A stretch of 64,000 nucleotides of DNA from Anaerovorax odorimutans (GTDB lineage Bacteria > Bacillota > Clostridia > Peptostreptococcales > Anaerovoracaceae), in NCBI RefSeq assembly GCF_024459955.1, contig NZ_JANFXK010000004.1:62001-126000 (forward strand), in the 5' to 3' direction. Of the stretch, positions 35,881 through 44,747 are shown one piece after another (the stretch's first letter is position 1; each line of letters begins with the position of its first letter). The notes beneath the pieces are model-generated. The model had not been told where the DNA came from. It did not search any database and saw only the letters and a list, made by a program, of their open reading frames with translations. Both the position numbers and the translations under genes were made by a program.

Positions 35881-36279
35881 TTACCACAAATTTTGGATAT
35901 GAAAAGCCCTGATGGGAAAATCAGGGCTTTTGCGGCAAGGAGGTCCTTTGTCATCTCTTCTGGCAACATTCCAAAAAATTACAATTTCCGTTTTATGTTC
36001 CAAACGGCACTCTAGCACCATTTGGTGAACATATTTTTTCTTGAATTGTGTGAGATATCCAAACAACTCAGGCTCTGCCTGGAGCAAAACAGCAAATTTA
36101 TCTAAACAACTACCAATTTGAAAACAAATTAATGATTTAGAGAGTTTATGCAAGCTTGTTTTATGTTCTACTCTGCGACAAAAGACGCAATATGGAACAT
36201 AAATCCGAAAATTTCCTAAATCTGACATATCCCTTAAACAGATTCGGCACCGCCATCGGCCCAACTGCCGAATTTTCAT
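35881..36279 (-). CDS. hypothetical protein with CxxC pairs (doubtful)
   Basis: A 132-residue open frame with two CxxC pairs near the N terminus (WRCRICLR and YCVFCRR), compatible with a small zinc ribbon. Against it: the start has only a weak ribosome site and the last 15 codons run through a perfect terminator hairpin (35902-35931), so the natural end is unclear. It may be a real gene with a decayed 3' end, or spurious. Confidence 0.35.
   Translation of the reverse strand: MKIRQLGRWRCRICLRDMSDLGNFRIYVPYCVFCRRVEHKTSLHKLSKSLICFQIGSCLDKFAVLLQAEPELFGYLTQFKKKYVHQMVLECRLEHKTEIVIFWNVARRDDKGPPCRKSPDFPIRAFHIQNLW
35902..35931. terminator. perfect terminator hairpin
   Basis: AAAAGCCCTGAT pairs perfectly with ATCAGGGCTTTT over a 6-nt loop, with flanking A and T runs suiting both directions. 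Confidence 0.85.
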
Positions 36280-36376
36280 GGATAAACCTGAGACGGACAG
36301 TCTTTCTCATGGGCAAGCTCTAAAGCGGACAGCCAGCCCCGGCCCGCACTGTTTCATTACCGCCGTTTCACCGCTT

Positions 36377-37261
36377 TCACCGCTCACCGCGGCCGGTTTC
36401 TCTTATATAATAGAAGAGATATTGCTGGGCTATGCCCCCGTATTGGCCGAAGGCCCGGCTTGCGAAAGCATCGATTTCTTTGGCTGTTTCCAGTCCATAG
36501 AGCTGCTTCATGACCTTTTTCATCCACACGTCAACGGGAAAGCAGTCGTACTTGCCCATGGAAAAGAGCAGAATACAGTTGGCCACCTTCGGGCCCACGC
36601 CGGGAAAACCGGTAATGTATTCAAAGGCTTCCGCAGCCGTTACGTCGGGGCTGCCCATGGATTCCAGCATGTCCGCGCCGTCAGCGACAACTTTTCTGGC
36701 CGTACCGATCAGATATTTCGCCCGGTAGCCCAGCCTGCACTCCGCCAGGTCTTCCGGTTCAAGGACGGCCAGGGCCTCCGGATCCGGGAAGGTATAATAA
36801 GAAAGGCCGTCCAGCTGGCCGGCCTTTTGCCCAAACTGACGGCACAGGGCCTCAATGCATTTTTTGATTCTCGGGATATGGTTGTTCTGGGAGATGATGA
36901 AGGAAAGCAGTGTTTCCCATTTATCCTGCTGCAGCAGGCGGATTCCTCGGCCGCAGTCAATGGCTTTTTTGATGATTGGGTCCCTTTCAGCCAATTCTTT
37001 TTTTATCCGGCCGTAGTCACGATCCAAATCCAGATAATCGTTCCAGAATGTATCGAAGTCTTCCTCCGTCACATTGGAAAGTGTCAGCCGCCCCTGGCCG
37101 CCGGGCCCTTGGCAGGGTTCAAATTGAATATTGGCGATCCGGTTTCCTGCGATGCCGGTATAGCTTCCGTCCGGCTGTCTGCTCCACCGAAAGGCCTGGC
37201 CGCAATCGAAAATATGATCCAAATCAAAATCCCGAACATTTTCCCTGATAACCCGATTCAT
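36377..37261 (-). CDS. 8-oxoguanine DNA glycosylase/lyase (OGG1 type)
   Basis: Base-excision repair enzyme of 294 residues that removes oxidised guanine and cuts the strand. The N-terminal domain (to about 115) has the OGG fold; the C-terminal helix-hairpin-helix is FPGVGPKVANCILLFSMG, in which Lys is the Schiff-base nucleophile, followed by the catalytic Asp in FPVDVW. The gene abuts the P-loop/Asp23 gene with no gap, so they form an operon. It may guard against oxidative DNA damage in this anaerobe. Confidence 0.9.
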   Translation of the reverse strand: MNRVIRENVRDFDLDHIFDCGQAFRWSRQPDGSYTGIAGNRIANIQFEPCQGPGGQGRLTLSNVTEEDFDTFWNDYLDLDRDYGRIKKELAERDPIIKKAIDCGRGIRLLQQDKWETLLSFIISQNNHIPRIKKCIEALCRQFGQKAGQLDGLSYYTFPDPEALAVLEPEDLAECRLGYRAKYLIGTARKVVADGADMLESMGSPDVTAAEAFEYITGFPGVGPKVANCILLFSMGKYDCFPVDVWMKKVMKQLYGLETAKEIDAFASRAFGQYGGIAQQYLFYYIRETGRGER

Positions 37262-38071
37262 TTATTTCAGCCCTCTCACTTCTATATCAAAGCGATTTAC
37301 GTTAAAAGCCGTCATCTCCTCAACCTGGCGGGCCGCCTCTTTCTGCAGAGCCGCAGCCTGGGCCACAAGATTGAAGCCGATGCGCATATTGATCAGAACC
37401 GTAATCTCGACTCCTTCCACAGCAGTGATTGTCATCACCCGCAGAACGCTTTCCACACTCTCCATGCGGGCAGCCACACATTCCACGATATCACTGAAAA
37501 CTTTATCCGACAGCTTGTAATCTCCCAGGTAGCTGTAAGTCGGGCGCACCACGGACTTCTCTGCGAATCCGCCCTTGTTGGCCGCGCTCCACCCGCGGAA
37601 GATGCGCATGGGGGACATGAAATAGCCGGAAAACTGCCGTTTCAGCTGAAAGGCCGGGGCCGGAATAACGTGCTGCCCCATTTCATGGCGCTGTTTATGG
37701 GCGATTGCCCGTTCCTCCTCCGTGGTGATATCGGTTATGTAAATGGTCTCTGAAATCTGCGGAAGTTCCAGCCGCTTTACGATCCGCCTCACCATTTCAT
37801 CTGAGGTGCCGATCACCAAAAGCTTCTTCGGCGGGGTACTGCGGACACTCTCCGCCACCTCCTGCCGATGCTCGTCCTTGGTGAACAGGGCTGTCTTGAC
37901 GGCGCCCACCTTGGTTGCCTGTCGTTTTGCCGAAATGCCGGCCATTACTTTATTCTCGTAAATAAAGAGCCCGTCGTCGATAATGCCTTCAATATTTAAT
38001 TCTTTACATAGGTTTTGGGCCTGGTAGCTCTTACCGGTGCCACTTTTACCCACAAGTGCGTAAACTTTCAT
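37262..38071 (-). CDS. P-loop ATPase fused to an Asp23/Gls24-type domain
   Basis: A 269-residue protein. Residues 1-150 form a small nucleotide-binding domain with Walker A VGKSGTGKS and conserved DDGLFIYEN and VIGTSDEM segments. Residues about 180-269 match Asp23/Gls24 (DYKLSDKVFSDIVECV, then VNRFDIEVRGL), a family linked with the cell envelope and stress in Firmicutes. The combination is seen in Clostridia, but its function is unknown to me. ATG 38071 was chosen over an upstream ATG at 38125 that lies inside the ferredoxin promoter. It ends exactly where the glycosylase gene begins. Confidence 0.75.
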   Translation of the reverse strand: MKVYALVGKSGTGKSYQAQNLCKELNIEGIIDDGLFIYENKVMAGISAKRQATKVGAVKTALFTKDEHRQEVAESVRSTPPKKLLVIGTSDEMVRRIVKRLELPQISETIYITDITTEEERAIAHKQRHEMGQHVIPAPAFQLKRQFSGYFMSPMRIFRGWSAANKGGFAEKSVVRPTYSYLGDYKLSDKVFSDIVECVAARMESVESVLRVMTITAVEGVEITVLINMRIGFNLVAQAAALQKEAARQVEEMTAFNVNRFDIEVRGLK

Positions 38072-38072
38072 C

Positions 38073-38101
38073 TTGAATTCTCTATACCCTTCTGTTATAA
38101 T
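38073..38101 (+). promoter_or_regulatory. sigma-A promoter of the ferredoxin gene
   Basis: TTGAAT, 17-nt spacer, TATAAT. It overlaps the ribosome-site area of the divergent P-loop/Asp23 gene. Confidence 0.85.
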
Positions 38102-38143
38102 CAATTGTATCGTGAAGATAAACATTAAAGGAGGTTGTTTACA

Positions 38144-38314
38144 ATGGCTTATGTAATTAAAGATGCTTGTATCAGCTGCGGAGTATGCGCAGGTGAGTGC
38201 CCAACTGAAGCTATCTCAGAAGGCGACGGAATCTATGTGATCGACGCTGATAAGTGCATTGACTGTGGCGCATGCGCAGGCGCTTGCCCAGTTGACGCTC
38301 CGGTTGAAGCTTAG
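38144..38314 (+). CDS. 2[4Fe-4S] ferredoxin (clostridial type)
   Basis: A 56-residue cytosolic electron carrier. It has the two cluster motifs CISCGVCAGECP and CIDCGACAGACP, each CxxCxxCxxxCP, with the pseudo-twofold repeat of clostridial ferredoxins. AAAGGAGG stands 9 nt before the ATG and the gene has its own promoter and terminator, a layout typical of a highly expressed monocistronic gene. In such anaerobes it serves pyruvate and 2-oxoacid oxidoreductases and Rnf. Confidence 0.97.
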   Translation: MAYVIKDACISCGVCAGECPTEAISEGDGIYVIDADKCIDCGACAGACPVDAPVEA

Positions 38315-38340
38315 TTTATACATACTATCTTGTATACGTA

Positions 38341-38369
38341 ATAACCGTTTCTTTTTAAGAAACGGTTAT
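38341..38369. terminator. bidirectional terminator, ferredoxin/rex
   Basis: ATAACCGTTTCTT pairs perfectly with AAGAAACGGTTAT over three T, with T-rich flank on the plus strand and A-rich on the other. Confidence 0.92.
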
Positions 38370-38379
38370 TTATTTTTTG

Positions 38380-39024
38380 CTATTCATTTTCTGTCGCGTT
38401 GCGGTTCATGTGGTATGCCAGGGAATGAAGGCTGTCGCTCAGATGCACGTTTTCAATGGCTACGTGATCCGGCACCTCCAGATCCACAGGAGCAAAATTC
38501 CAAAGGCCGCTGACCCCTGCGAAGCAAAGTTTGTCCGCAACTTCCTGGGCGCTGTCCTTGGTCGTACAGATGATACCTATATTGATCTGATTCTCTTCCA
38601 CGTATTCCACGATATTTTCATAGTCCATGACTTCAATATCATTGATCTTCAGGCCGATCAGCCTTGGATTGATATCAAAAATACCGCAGACTACGAAACC
38701 CGCTTTGTAGTAGTACGTGTAGTTGGCAATGGCCTGACCCAGATTTCCCGCTCCCACGATAATCATTTTGTACTCTTTATCCAGTCCCAGAATGGCACTG
38801 ATCTCATTGTACAGGCCTTCTACATTGTATCCGTATCCCTGCTGTCCGAAGCCGCCGAAGTTGTTGAGATCCTGACGGATCTGAGAAGCCGTATATCCGA
38901 TCAGGCTGCTGAATTCGTTGGAAGAGATCTTATCCACTCCCTTTTTCTGCAGCTCTTTCAGGTATCGTCTATATCTCGGCAGGCGTTTGATAACCGCATT
39001 TGATATTTTCGTATCTTTCTTCAT
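38380..39024 (-). CDS. rex: redox-sensing transcriptional repressor Rex
   Basis: NADH/NAD sensor of 214 residues that represses fermentation and anaerobic genes when NADH is low. The N-terminal winged helix carries YTASQIRQDLNNFGGFGQQGYGYN, the family's hallmark (shown here as shorter blocks ASQIRQDLNNFG and GQQGYGYN), and the Rossmann part starts MIIVGAGNLGQAIANY. A single gene, read toward the ferredoxin terminator. I saw no clear Rex box (TTGTTAA-type palindrome) inside the window, so its targets lie elsewhere. Confidence 0.97.
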   Translation of the reverse strand: MKKDTKISNAVIKRLPRYRRYLKELQKKGVDKISSNEFSSLIGYTASQIRQDLNNFGGFGQQGYGYNVEGLYNEISAILGLDKEYKMIIVGAGNLGQAIANYTYYYKAGFVVCGIFDINPRLIGLKINDIEVMDYENIVEYVEENQINIGIICTTKDSAQEVADKLCFAGVSGLWNFAPVDLEVPDHVAIENVHLSDSLHSLAYHMNRNATENE

Positions 39025-39054
39025 TACGTTTCCCCAATTTTCCTTATAATTTGC

Positions 39055-39078
39055 AAAACCCGTCTTGCGACGGGTTTT
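39055..39078 (-). terminator. acpP terminator
   Basis: AAAACCCGTC pairs perfectly with GACGGGTTTT over four nt. Confidence 0.9.
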
Positions 39079-39097
39079 CTTTTCCTGATCTGCTGTC

Positions 39098-39325
39098 TTA
39101 CGCTTTTTCTTCTACATATTTAACGATATCGCCGACAGTCTGGAATTTTTCTGCGTCTTCGTCCGGCACTTCAATGTCGAATTCATCCTCGATCGCCATA
39201 ATGATCTCAACTGCGTCCAGAGAGTCAGCTTCCAGATCCTTCATCAGGTGAGTCTCCATCTTTACCGCATCTTCTTCAACGCCCAACTGTTCCGCAATAA
39301 TACCTTTGATCTTATCAAAAACCAT
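39098..39325 (-). CDS. acpP: acyl carrier protein
   Basis: A 75-residue acidic carrier for fatty-acid synthesis. The Ser in [13 protein letters not shown] is the phosphopantetheine attachment site. It is transcribed alone from a strong promoter. No fatty-acid synthesis genes (fabD, fabF, fabH) are beside it, which is unusual but not rare, and ribosome-processing gene rnc, a frequent neighbour, is not in this window. Confidence 0.97.
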   Translation of the reverse strand: MVFDKIKGIIAEQLGVEEDAVKMETHLMKDLEADSLDAVEIIMAIEDEFDIEVPDEDAEKFQTVGDIVKYVEEKA

Positions 39326-39406
39326 AATATACCTCCATTCAGTTAAAACATTACCTGTTTATCTTATTTGCCCATTGCAAAGTTTATCCGCAAATAACTC
39401 AAACTT

Positions 39407-39435
39407 ATTATAGTAGACACTTCTTTATATTGCAA
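39407..39435 (-). promoter_or_regulatory. sigma-A promoter of acpP
   Basis: On the minus strand TTGCAA, 17-nt spacer, TATAAT, giving a leader of about 75 nt. Confidence 0.8.
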
Positions 39436-39477
39436 CCGTTTTTTAACTTTTTTTACATCGGCGGTCTGGAAATTACA

Positions 39478-41433
39478 CTAAACTTCCTGCAATTCCACCC
39501 ATCTTTCGTATTCGCAGGACAACTCCTCCTTCGCCGCGTCCAGTTTTTCGCTCAGCTCTTTCAGGCGGGCGGGATCGGTCATGACCTCCTCCAGGCAGAG
39601 CTCTGTTTCGATCTCTGAAATCCGTTTTTCCAGTTCTTCAATATTCTTTTCCGCCTGTTCAAGCTGTCTTTTGAGACGCCGCTTTTGGGCTTCTTCTTCC
39701 TTTTTCAGACGACGTTCTTCGCTGACGCTGAGCTTGCCGCCCTCTGATTTCTCGTTTTTCCCGGACAGCTCTTCCAGATACTTTTTCCCGGACTCGATCT
39801 CCTGTTTCTTTTCCACATAGTAGTTATATGTGCCCAAAAAAGGAGTTATTCCTTCCCGGCCCAGCTCAAAGATTCTCGTAGGAATCTTATTGAGAAAATA
39901 GCGGTCATGGGAAACCACGATGACTGTTCCCGGAAATTCTAAAAGCGCATCCTCGAATACCTCTTTGGATTCAATGTCCAAGTGGTTGGTCGGCTCGTCC
40001 ATAATCAGCGTGTTGGCACCGGAAAGCATCAGCTTTAAAAGGGCCAGACGGGCTTTTTCTCCACCGCTGAGGGCGCTTACCGGCAGAAAGACCATGTCTC
40101 CCTGAAAGAGGAAGCTCCCCAGGATGGAACGAAGCTCCGTATCGGTATAGAGCCGGTACGCGTCGTGAAGCTCTTCCAGTACCGTATTGCCGCCGCCCAG
40201 CAGCTGCTGTTCCTGATCGTAATAGCCAAAGTCTACATTATGTCCGACCTTCAGCCGTCCTGAGTTGGGAGAAAGATCTCCCAAAAGAATTTTAAGGAGC
40301 GTCGTTTTTCCCACTCCGTTGGGTCCGACGATGCAGATTCGTTCTCCCCGCTTGATGTCGAAACCGACGTTTTCAAAGAGGCGTTTTTCGTTGGAGCCGT
40401 AGCCAAAGCTTTTGGACAGGCCTTCTCCTTCCAGCACGTCATTTCCCGTTTTAAAATTCTGGCGAAACTGCAGTTTCATCCTGCCTCGCACAGCCTCCGG
40501 CCGGTCCACCCGTTCTACGGCGTCCAGCCTTTTCTCCCGCGATGCCGCACGCTTTGCCAGCTTTTCCGTTCCGTGCTGTTTAAACCGGCGGATGATCTCT
40601 TCCTGACGGGCGATTTCTTTTTGCTGCTGCTGATACTGGCGCATCTGCGCTTCCCTGCGCTGCTTTTTCTGCTCCGCGTAATTGCTGTAGCTGCCTTCGT
40701 ATGTATAAAGCTTGTGGTTTTCCACCTCAAAGATCCGGTTCACCGTCTGGTCCAGGAAATATCGGTCATGGGAAACCAGCAGGATCGTCCCCCGATAGGA
40801 TTTCAGGTATTGCTCCAGCCATTTAAGCGTGCCGATGTCCAGGTGGTTGGTGGGCTCGTCCAGAAACAACAAACCCGGTTTTTTCAGGAGCAGGCAGGCC
40901 AGTGCCAGGCGAGTCCGCTCACCGCCGCTGAGCGTGGAAATCTTCTTATTGTAAAAATCCTCACCAAAGGCCATGCTGCTGAGAATGCCGCTGATCTCAC
41001 TCTTGTAGCTGTAACCTCCCTTATCCCGATATTCCTCCTGCATCTGGTCGTACCGCTGCAGCAGGCGGTCCACCTCCGGACCGGATTCGCCCCTGTCGGC
41101 TTTTTCCGAGATTTTAGCGGAAAGCTCCAGCATGTCCTTTTCCATCTGTTCTATGCCGGAGAAAATAGCCTCCACTTCCTCCAGGACTGTGTTTTCCGAT
41201 TGAAAGTTATCGCTCTGTTTCAAATATCCAATTGTGGTGTCCGCAGACACAAAAAAATCTCCTGCATCAGCGGTAAGCTCGCCGGACAGGATTTTCAGCA
41301 GTGTTGTTTTTCCTGCGCCATTGGCACCGATGATGCCGATGCGGTCTCCTTCATTGATGTGGAAGGAGACATCCTGCAGGATCACATCGACTCCGTAGGT
41401 CTTTGTCAAATCCTTTGCTGATAAAATAATCAT
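39478..41433 (-). CDS. ABC-F family ATPase
   Basis: A 651-residue soluble protein with two ABC ATPase domains in tandem: first Walker A GANGAGKTT, signature LSGGERTRLALA, Walker B LLFLDEPTNHLD; second GPNGVGKTT, LSGGEKARLALL and LIMDEPTNHLD. A linker of charged helices joins them (about 235-310) and a C-terminal coiled coil of roughly 100 residues ends the chain (KRQLEQAEKNIEELEKRI). No membrane domains are present. ABC-F proteins act on ribosomes in translation or give resistance to ribosome-targeting antibiotics; the coiled-coil end resembles Uup/YdiF types more than resistance proteins. It lies 17 nt after tsaD in the same direction. Confidence 0.95.
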   Translation of the reverse strand: MIILSAKDLTKTYGVDVILQDVSFHINEGDRIGIIGANGAGKTTLLKILSGELTADAGDFFVSADTTIGYLKQSDNFQSENTVLEEVEAIFSGIEQMEKDMLELSAKISEKADRGESGPEVDRLLQRYDQMQEEYRDKGGYSYKSEISGILSSMAFGEDFYNKKISTLSGGERTRLALACLLLKKPGLLFLDEPTNHLDIGTLKWLEQYLKSYRGTILLVSHDRYFLDQTVNRIFEVENHKLYTYEGSYSNYAEQKKQRREAQMRQYQQQQKEIARQEEIIRRFKQHGTEKLAKRAASREKRLDAVERVDRPEAVRGRMKLQFRQNFKTGNDVLEGEGLSKSFGYGSNEKRLFENVGFDIKRGERICIVGPNGVGKTTLLKILLGDLSPNSGRLKVGHNVDFGYYDQEQQLLGGGNTVLEELHDAYRLYTDTELRSILGSFLFQGDMVFLPVSALSGGEKARLALLKLMLSGANTLIMDEPTNHLDIESKEVFEDALLEFPGTVIVVSHDRYFLNKIPTRIFELGREGITPFLGTYNYYVEKKQEIESGKKYLEELSGKNEKSEGGKLSVSEERRLKKEEEAQKRRLKRQLEQAEKNIEELEKRISEIETELCLEEVMTDPARLKELSEKLDAAKEELSCEYERWVELQEV

Positions 41434-41450
41434 CTTTCTTTTCCTTCTGC

Positions 41451-42467
41451 TTATAATGGTAAATTGGGAATCGCGTCCAGTGTCAAATCGTCCGTGACCC
41501 CTGCTTTGTATTTGTAATATGCCGCGCAGCCGATCATGGCTGCGTTGTCCGTACAGAGAATGGGCGATGGGTAATAGAGAGCAAGGCCCTCTTTCTTACA
41601 GGCTTCCTCCATCATGCTCCGCAGCTTGCTGTTGGCTGCCACGCCTCCGGCCAGCACGATCTTATCCTTTTTCATTTTTACTGCCGCCGATACCGTCTTG
41701 GTTACGATCACATCCAAAACAGCCTGCTGGAAACTGGCGGCCACGTCGGCCACCTGAATCTCTCTGCCTGCCTGTTTCTCCGAGTTAATATAGTTGAGCA
41801 CGCCGGTCTTGATGCCGCTGAAGCTGAAATCCAGGCTGTCCTTCTCCAGGAAAACCCGTTTAAATTCCACCGCATGAGGGTCGCCTTCCTTTGCGATTTT
41901 GTCGATCAGCGGGCCGCCCGGATACCCAAGGCCCAGCACTCTTGCCACCTTATCGTATGCCTCGCCCGCCGCGTCGTCACGGGTCTTTCCTAAAACGCGG
42001 CATTCATTATAGCCGGTCACTTCTACGATATTTGTGTGCCCCCCGGAAATGACCAGAGCCATGAACGGAGGCTCCAGCTCCTTGTGTTCTATGTAATTAG
42101 CGCTGATGTGCCCCTGTATGTGATGAACGCCCACCAAAGGCTTGTCCGCTGCCAGAGCATAGGCCTTGGCCGTCGCCAGCCCGATCAGCAGCGCTCCCAC
42201 CAGGCCGGGGCCATAGGTTACGCCGATCATATCCACCTCATCCATCGTCACCCCCGCTTCCGCAAGGGCCTGGTCCGTCACATGGTTGATGTTGTCCAGA
42301 TGGTGGCGGGAAGCGATCTCCGGCACCACCCCGCCAAACACCTGATGCACCTTGATCTGAGATGCGATAATATTGGAAAGGACATGCCGCCCCTCCTGAA
42401 CGATCGCCACTGAAGTTTCATCACAGCTGGATTCAATCGCCATTGTCAATAATTTTCCGTCTTTCAT
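41451..42467 (-). CDS. tsaD: tRNA threonylcarbamoyladenosine synthase TsaD
   Basis: Transfers the threonylcarbamoyl group to A37 of ANN-decoding tRNAs, with TsaB and TsaE. The 338-residue ASKHA-fold chain has [14 protein letters not shown] at the start, the metal-binding His pair in [10 protein letters not shown] and the signature ISGGHTNIV. Length is standard. Its partners tsaB and tsaE lie 1.6 kb upstream on the same strand, separated by the repeat-containing gap, so the two groups may have separate promoters. A small Cys-rich gene directly precedes it. Confidence 0.98.
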   Translation of the reverse strand: MKDGKLLTMAIESSCDETSVAIVQEGRHVLSNIIASQIKVHQVFGGVVPEIASRHHLDNINHVTDQALAEAGVTMDEVDMIGVTYGPGLVGALLIGLATAKAYALAADKPLVGVHHIQGHISANYIEHKELEPPFMALVISGGHTNIVEVTGYNECRVLGKTRDDAAGEAYDKVARVLGLGYPGGPLIDKIAKEGDPHAVEFKRVFLEKDSLDFSFSGIKTGVLNYINSEKQAGREIQVADVAASFQQAVLDVIVTKTVSAAVKMKKDKIVLAGGVAANSKLRSMMEEACKKEGLALYYPSPILCTDNAAMIGCAAYYKYKAGVTDDLTLDAIPNLPL

Positions 42468-42476
42468 AATTATCCT

Positions 42477-42680
42477 CTATTCTAAAGGGAAGATCTGATT
42501 CTGCGCCTTTACCACGCATTGATTGTCCGACGACAGGTGCCGGCAGTTCTCACAGGACTGATACGTCCCCATATTGAACATATCGAAATCATGTCTCCTG
42601 GAAAATCTGCTGCAGTGTGACGCCACCGCCACCATATCATCGCCCAAACGTTCTTCCTCATAAAAATCATCGTGTCTCAT
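42477..42680 (-). CDS. small Cys-rich protein upstream of tsaD
   Basis: A 67-residue protein with conserved-looking Cys: SHCSRF, then SCENCRHLSSDNQC. The CxxC followed by a further Cys suggests a small metal site (zinc or iron-sulfur). GGAGGG stands four nt before ATG 42680, which decides this start over a longer frame to 42878 that runs into a hairpin. It ends 9 nt before tsaD, so translation may be coupled. I do not know the family. Confidence 0.65.
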   Translation of the reverse strand: MRHDDFYEEERLGDDMVAVASHCSRFSRRHDFDMFNMGTYQSCENCRHLSSDNQCVVKAQNQIFPLE

Positions 42681-43600
42681 GATTCCCTCCTCGAAAGCTA
42701 TTCTTACTACTAGTATCCTCCGGGAATCTTTTTTTATACCACACGAGCTACGTCGAGTGTGGTTCAATGGTTCCGACCTCTCGGCAACAAGGAAGAATAT
42801 CGCACGCGATATTCTTTTCAATTGAATCGGCTCAGCAAAAAAGCCGTCCAAAAGGCAAATTACTATTTTTATCAACAAGCAGTGAAAAATCGGATTCTTG
42901 TTGACCTTTTTTCAAGGATACAGAGCATCCCAGTAGAGAATCTCAAGCAAAATGCCGTTTTTCGCAGGCGCAGAGACCGCAAACCTTGAAAATACCTCAA
43001 CAACAAGGCCGAAATCAATTCGTCGTTGAACAAATATGTACATTGTCGAAAAAGGGGCACGCTAAAAAAGGCTGCAACTCCCAAATTTGCGCATTTCTCA
43101 ACAATCCTGCGGCCCCGAACCGACCGGCAGCACAAATTTTCATTTCTTACGCTTTCGAGTCCCCGCAAACCCGCAGCTTTGCGTAACCCGACGCCGATTT
43201 ACAGAAAAAGTTACCGCAACTCCCAGAACCGGGCTAATTCCAGCCATTCGCATCCAAAACAGATAAATATCCAATAGCTGCCGAAAAAAGCGAAAATATG
43301 ATAGTTTTCCCTAGCTTGCCATTGGAAAATCAGGAAGAATATCAAAATATGCAATTATATCGAAACTCAGCGATACTTTCAGGCAAGAACACGCTAAAAT
43401 TCTCTCAAAACTATCAAAATAACGCACTTGAACGCTTATAATTGATATTTAGTCGCTTTTATTTCCCCGAATCCGTGCAAAAGTATCAAAATCGTACTGT
43501 TTCCCTGCCGCTATTGATATTTTGGGGAGAGCGGGACCGGAACGAAGCGGGAGCGGCAGCCGCAACAGAACGGAAGCGAGAGCGGCAAGCCGCAGCCCCC
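42681..43600. other. 920-bp gene-free stretch between the Cys-rich gene and rimI
   Basis: No gene is supported here. It contains two hairpins near the left end: CCACAC with GTGTGG (about 42739-42764) and AGAATATCG with CGATATTCT (about 42793-42814). It also holds copy B of the dispersed repeat (43091-43218) and an AT-rich part (about 43295-43520) with many TATCAAAAT or ATTTTGATA-like words. A purine-rich GC stretch (43530-43600) runs up to the rimI stop. Open frames lack ribosome sites. Confidence 0.6.
43091..43218. repeat. dispersed 128-bp intergenic repeat, copy B
   Basis: Second copy of the block at 3508-3635, same orientation and same length, about 39.6 kb away. The ends GCATTT and AAAAAGTTACCGCA are shared. 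Neither copy is flanked by a transposase or clear inverted ends. Confidence 0.8.
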
Positions 43601-44065
43601 TTAATTTTTCAGCGGCTCAGCCGGATCTCTCCACATGATCACCGCGTCCTCGCCGTTATCCTGATAATATCCTTTGCGCAGGCCCTCTTCCTTAAAGTCA
43701 AATTTGCGGTAAAGCGCCTTCGCCGCTTCGTTGGAGCTCCTCACTTCCAGGGTAAACCGCCGGATTCCCTGCCCCTCCGAAAACTCGATCATCACCGCGA
43801 TGATGGCGGAAGCGATATGCTTTCCCCGATGTTCCGGCAAAACGGCCACATTGGTAATATGCCCCTCATCAACAATGAGCCACATACCGGCATATCCCAC
43901 GATTTCTCCGTCCAGCTCCGCGATTACATAAAAGGCCAGTTTATTTTCCGTCAGCTCCTGCCGGATGGATTCCCTGCTCCACGGTGTGGAAAAACAGATT
44001 TCCTCCAATGCGGCAATTGCGCCGATATCGTTTTCATCAGCCTGTCTAATTACTAAATTACTCAT
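43601..44065 (-). CDS. rimI: ribosomal-protein alanine N-acetyltransferase RimI
   Basis: GNAT acetyltransferase of 154 residues that acetylates the N terminus of ribosomal protein S18. It has the acetyl-CoA loop VLPEHRGKHIASAII and the RimI-type start (IAALEEICFSTPWSRESI) and LEVRSSNEAAKALYRKFDF. Its 8-bp overlap with tsaB and the tsaE-tsaB-rimI order are a widely conserved Firmicute arrangement, which supports the name. Confidence 0.95.
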   Translation of the reverse strand: MSNLVIRQADENDIGAIAALEEICFSTPWSRESIRQELTENKLAFYVIAELDGEIVGYAGMWLIVDEGHITNVAVLPEHRGKHIASAIIAVMIEFSEGQGIRRFTLEVRSSNEAAKALYRKFDFKEEGLRKGYYQDNGEDAVIMWRDPAEPLKN

Positions 44066-44747
44066 TTTTCTTCTCTTCCAATTTCCGCTCGGCTTCCGCC
44101 TTTCGCATATAGTTGGGTTTTAGCTCTTCGTAGCTGACCGCTTTTCCCTGCGAAAACAGGTCTTTTGCCAAACGCGCCACGGAAGCCGCCGACTGCAGGC
44201 GTATTTCCTCCGGTGCCAGCTGCGCTTCCTGAAAATAGTCTGCGTACGCTTTTGTACCGTCGCCGAAAAACATTCTCTGATCGCCGGCAGCATCTACTTT
44301 TTCCAAAAACTCTTCTATTAAATACGGCGCGCCGGTCACCACTTCCTGAATCGCACCGTTCTCCCACCGGTAAGCTCCTGCATAAACCTGGTTTCTCCTG
44401 GCATCAAACACCGGGCATATCAGCCCTTTATAATCCGGTGCCTGATATGCGAAAGCTTTCAGCGTGGGAACAGCGATCGCTTTTACGTCCAGCACCTGCG
44501 CCAGCGCTCTGGCGGAAGATACTCCGATACGGATACCGGTGAAGGAGCCGGGCCCCTGGGAGGCTGCCACTGCCGTTATATCGGACAGCCTGAGATTATT
44601 TTCCGCCAGCAATTCCTGCGTCATAGGCATCAGGTGCTGCAGATGGTTCAAAACCCCGTCCGACTTTTTCAGAAAGATACGCTCCTCTTCATCTATAATC
44701 GCCACAGAAGCATGCGCTCCTGTCGTCTCCAATGCTAAAATGTACAT
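44058..44747 (-). CDS. tsaB: t6A synthesis protein TsaB
   Basis: A 229-residue inactive ASKHA-fold paralogue of TsaD needed for threonylcarbamoyl transfer. It has the start ILALETTGAHASVAI and the signature AASQGPGSFTGIRIG. Overlaps tsaE (13 bp) and rimI (8 bp), so the three are translationally coupled. Confidence 0.97.
   Translation of the reverse strand: MYILALETTGAHASVAIIDEEERIFLKKSDGVLNHLQHLMPMTQELLAENNLRLSDITAVAASQGPGSFTGIRIGVSSARALAQVLDVKAIAVPTLKAFAYQAPDYKGLICPVFDARRNQVYAGAYRWENGAIQEVVTGAPYLIEEFLEKVDAAGDQRMFFGDGTKAYADYFQEAQLAPEEIRLQSAASVARLAKDLFSQGKAVSYEELKPNYMRKAEAERKLEEKKNE

Noticed and set aside
35881-36279. Firm annotation of a zinc-ribbon gene
   Set aside because: CxxC pairs are attractive, but the frame runs through a perfect terminator and the start is weak, so it is kept only as doubtful.
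42681-43090. Protein gene of 98-133 residues running into the gap upstream of the Cys-rich gene
   Set aside because: The frames lack ribosome sites and cross two hairpins and the repeat. A well-placed GGAGGG fixes the shorter start at 42680.
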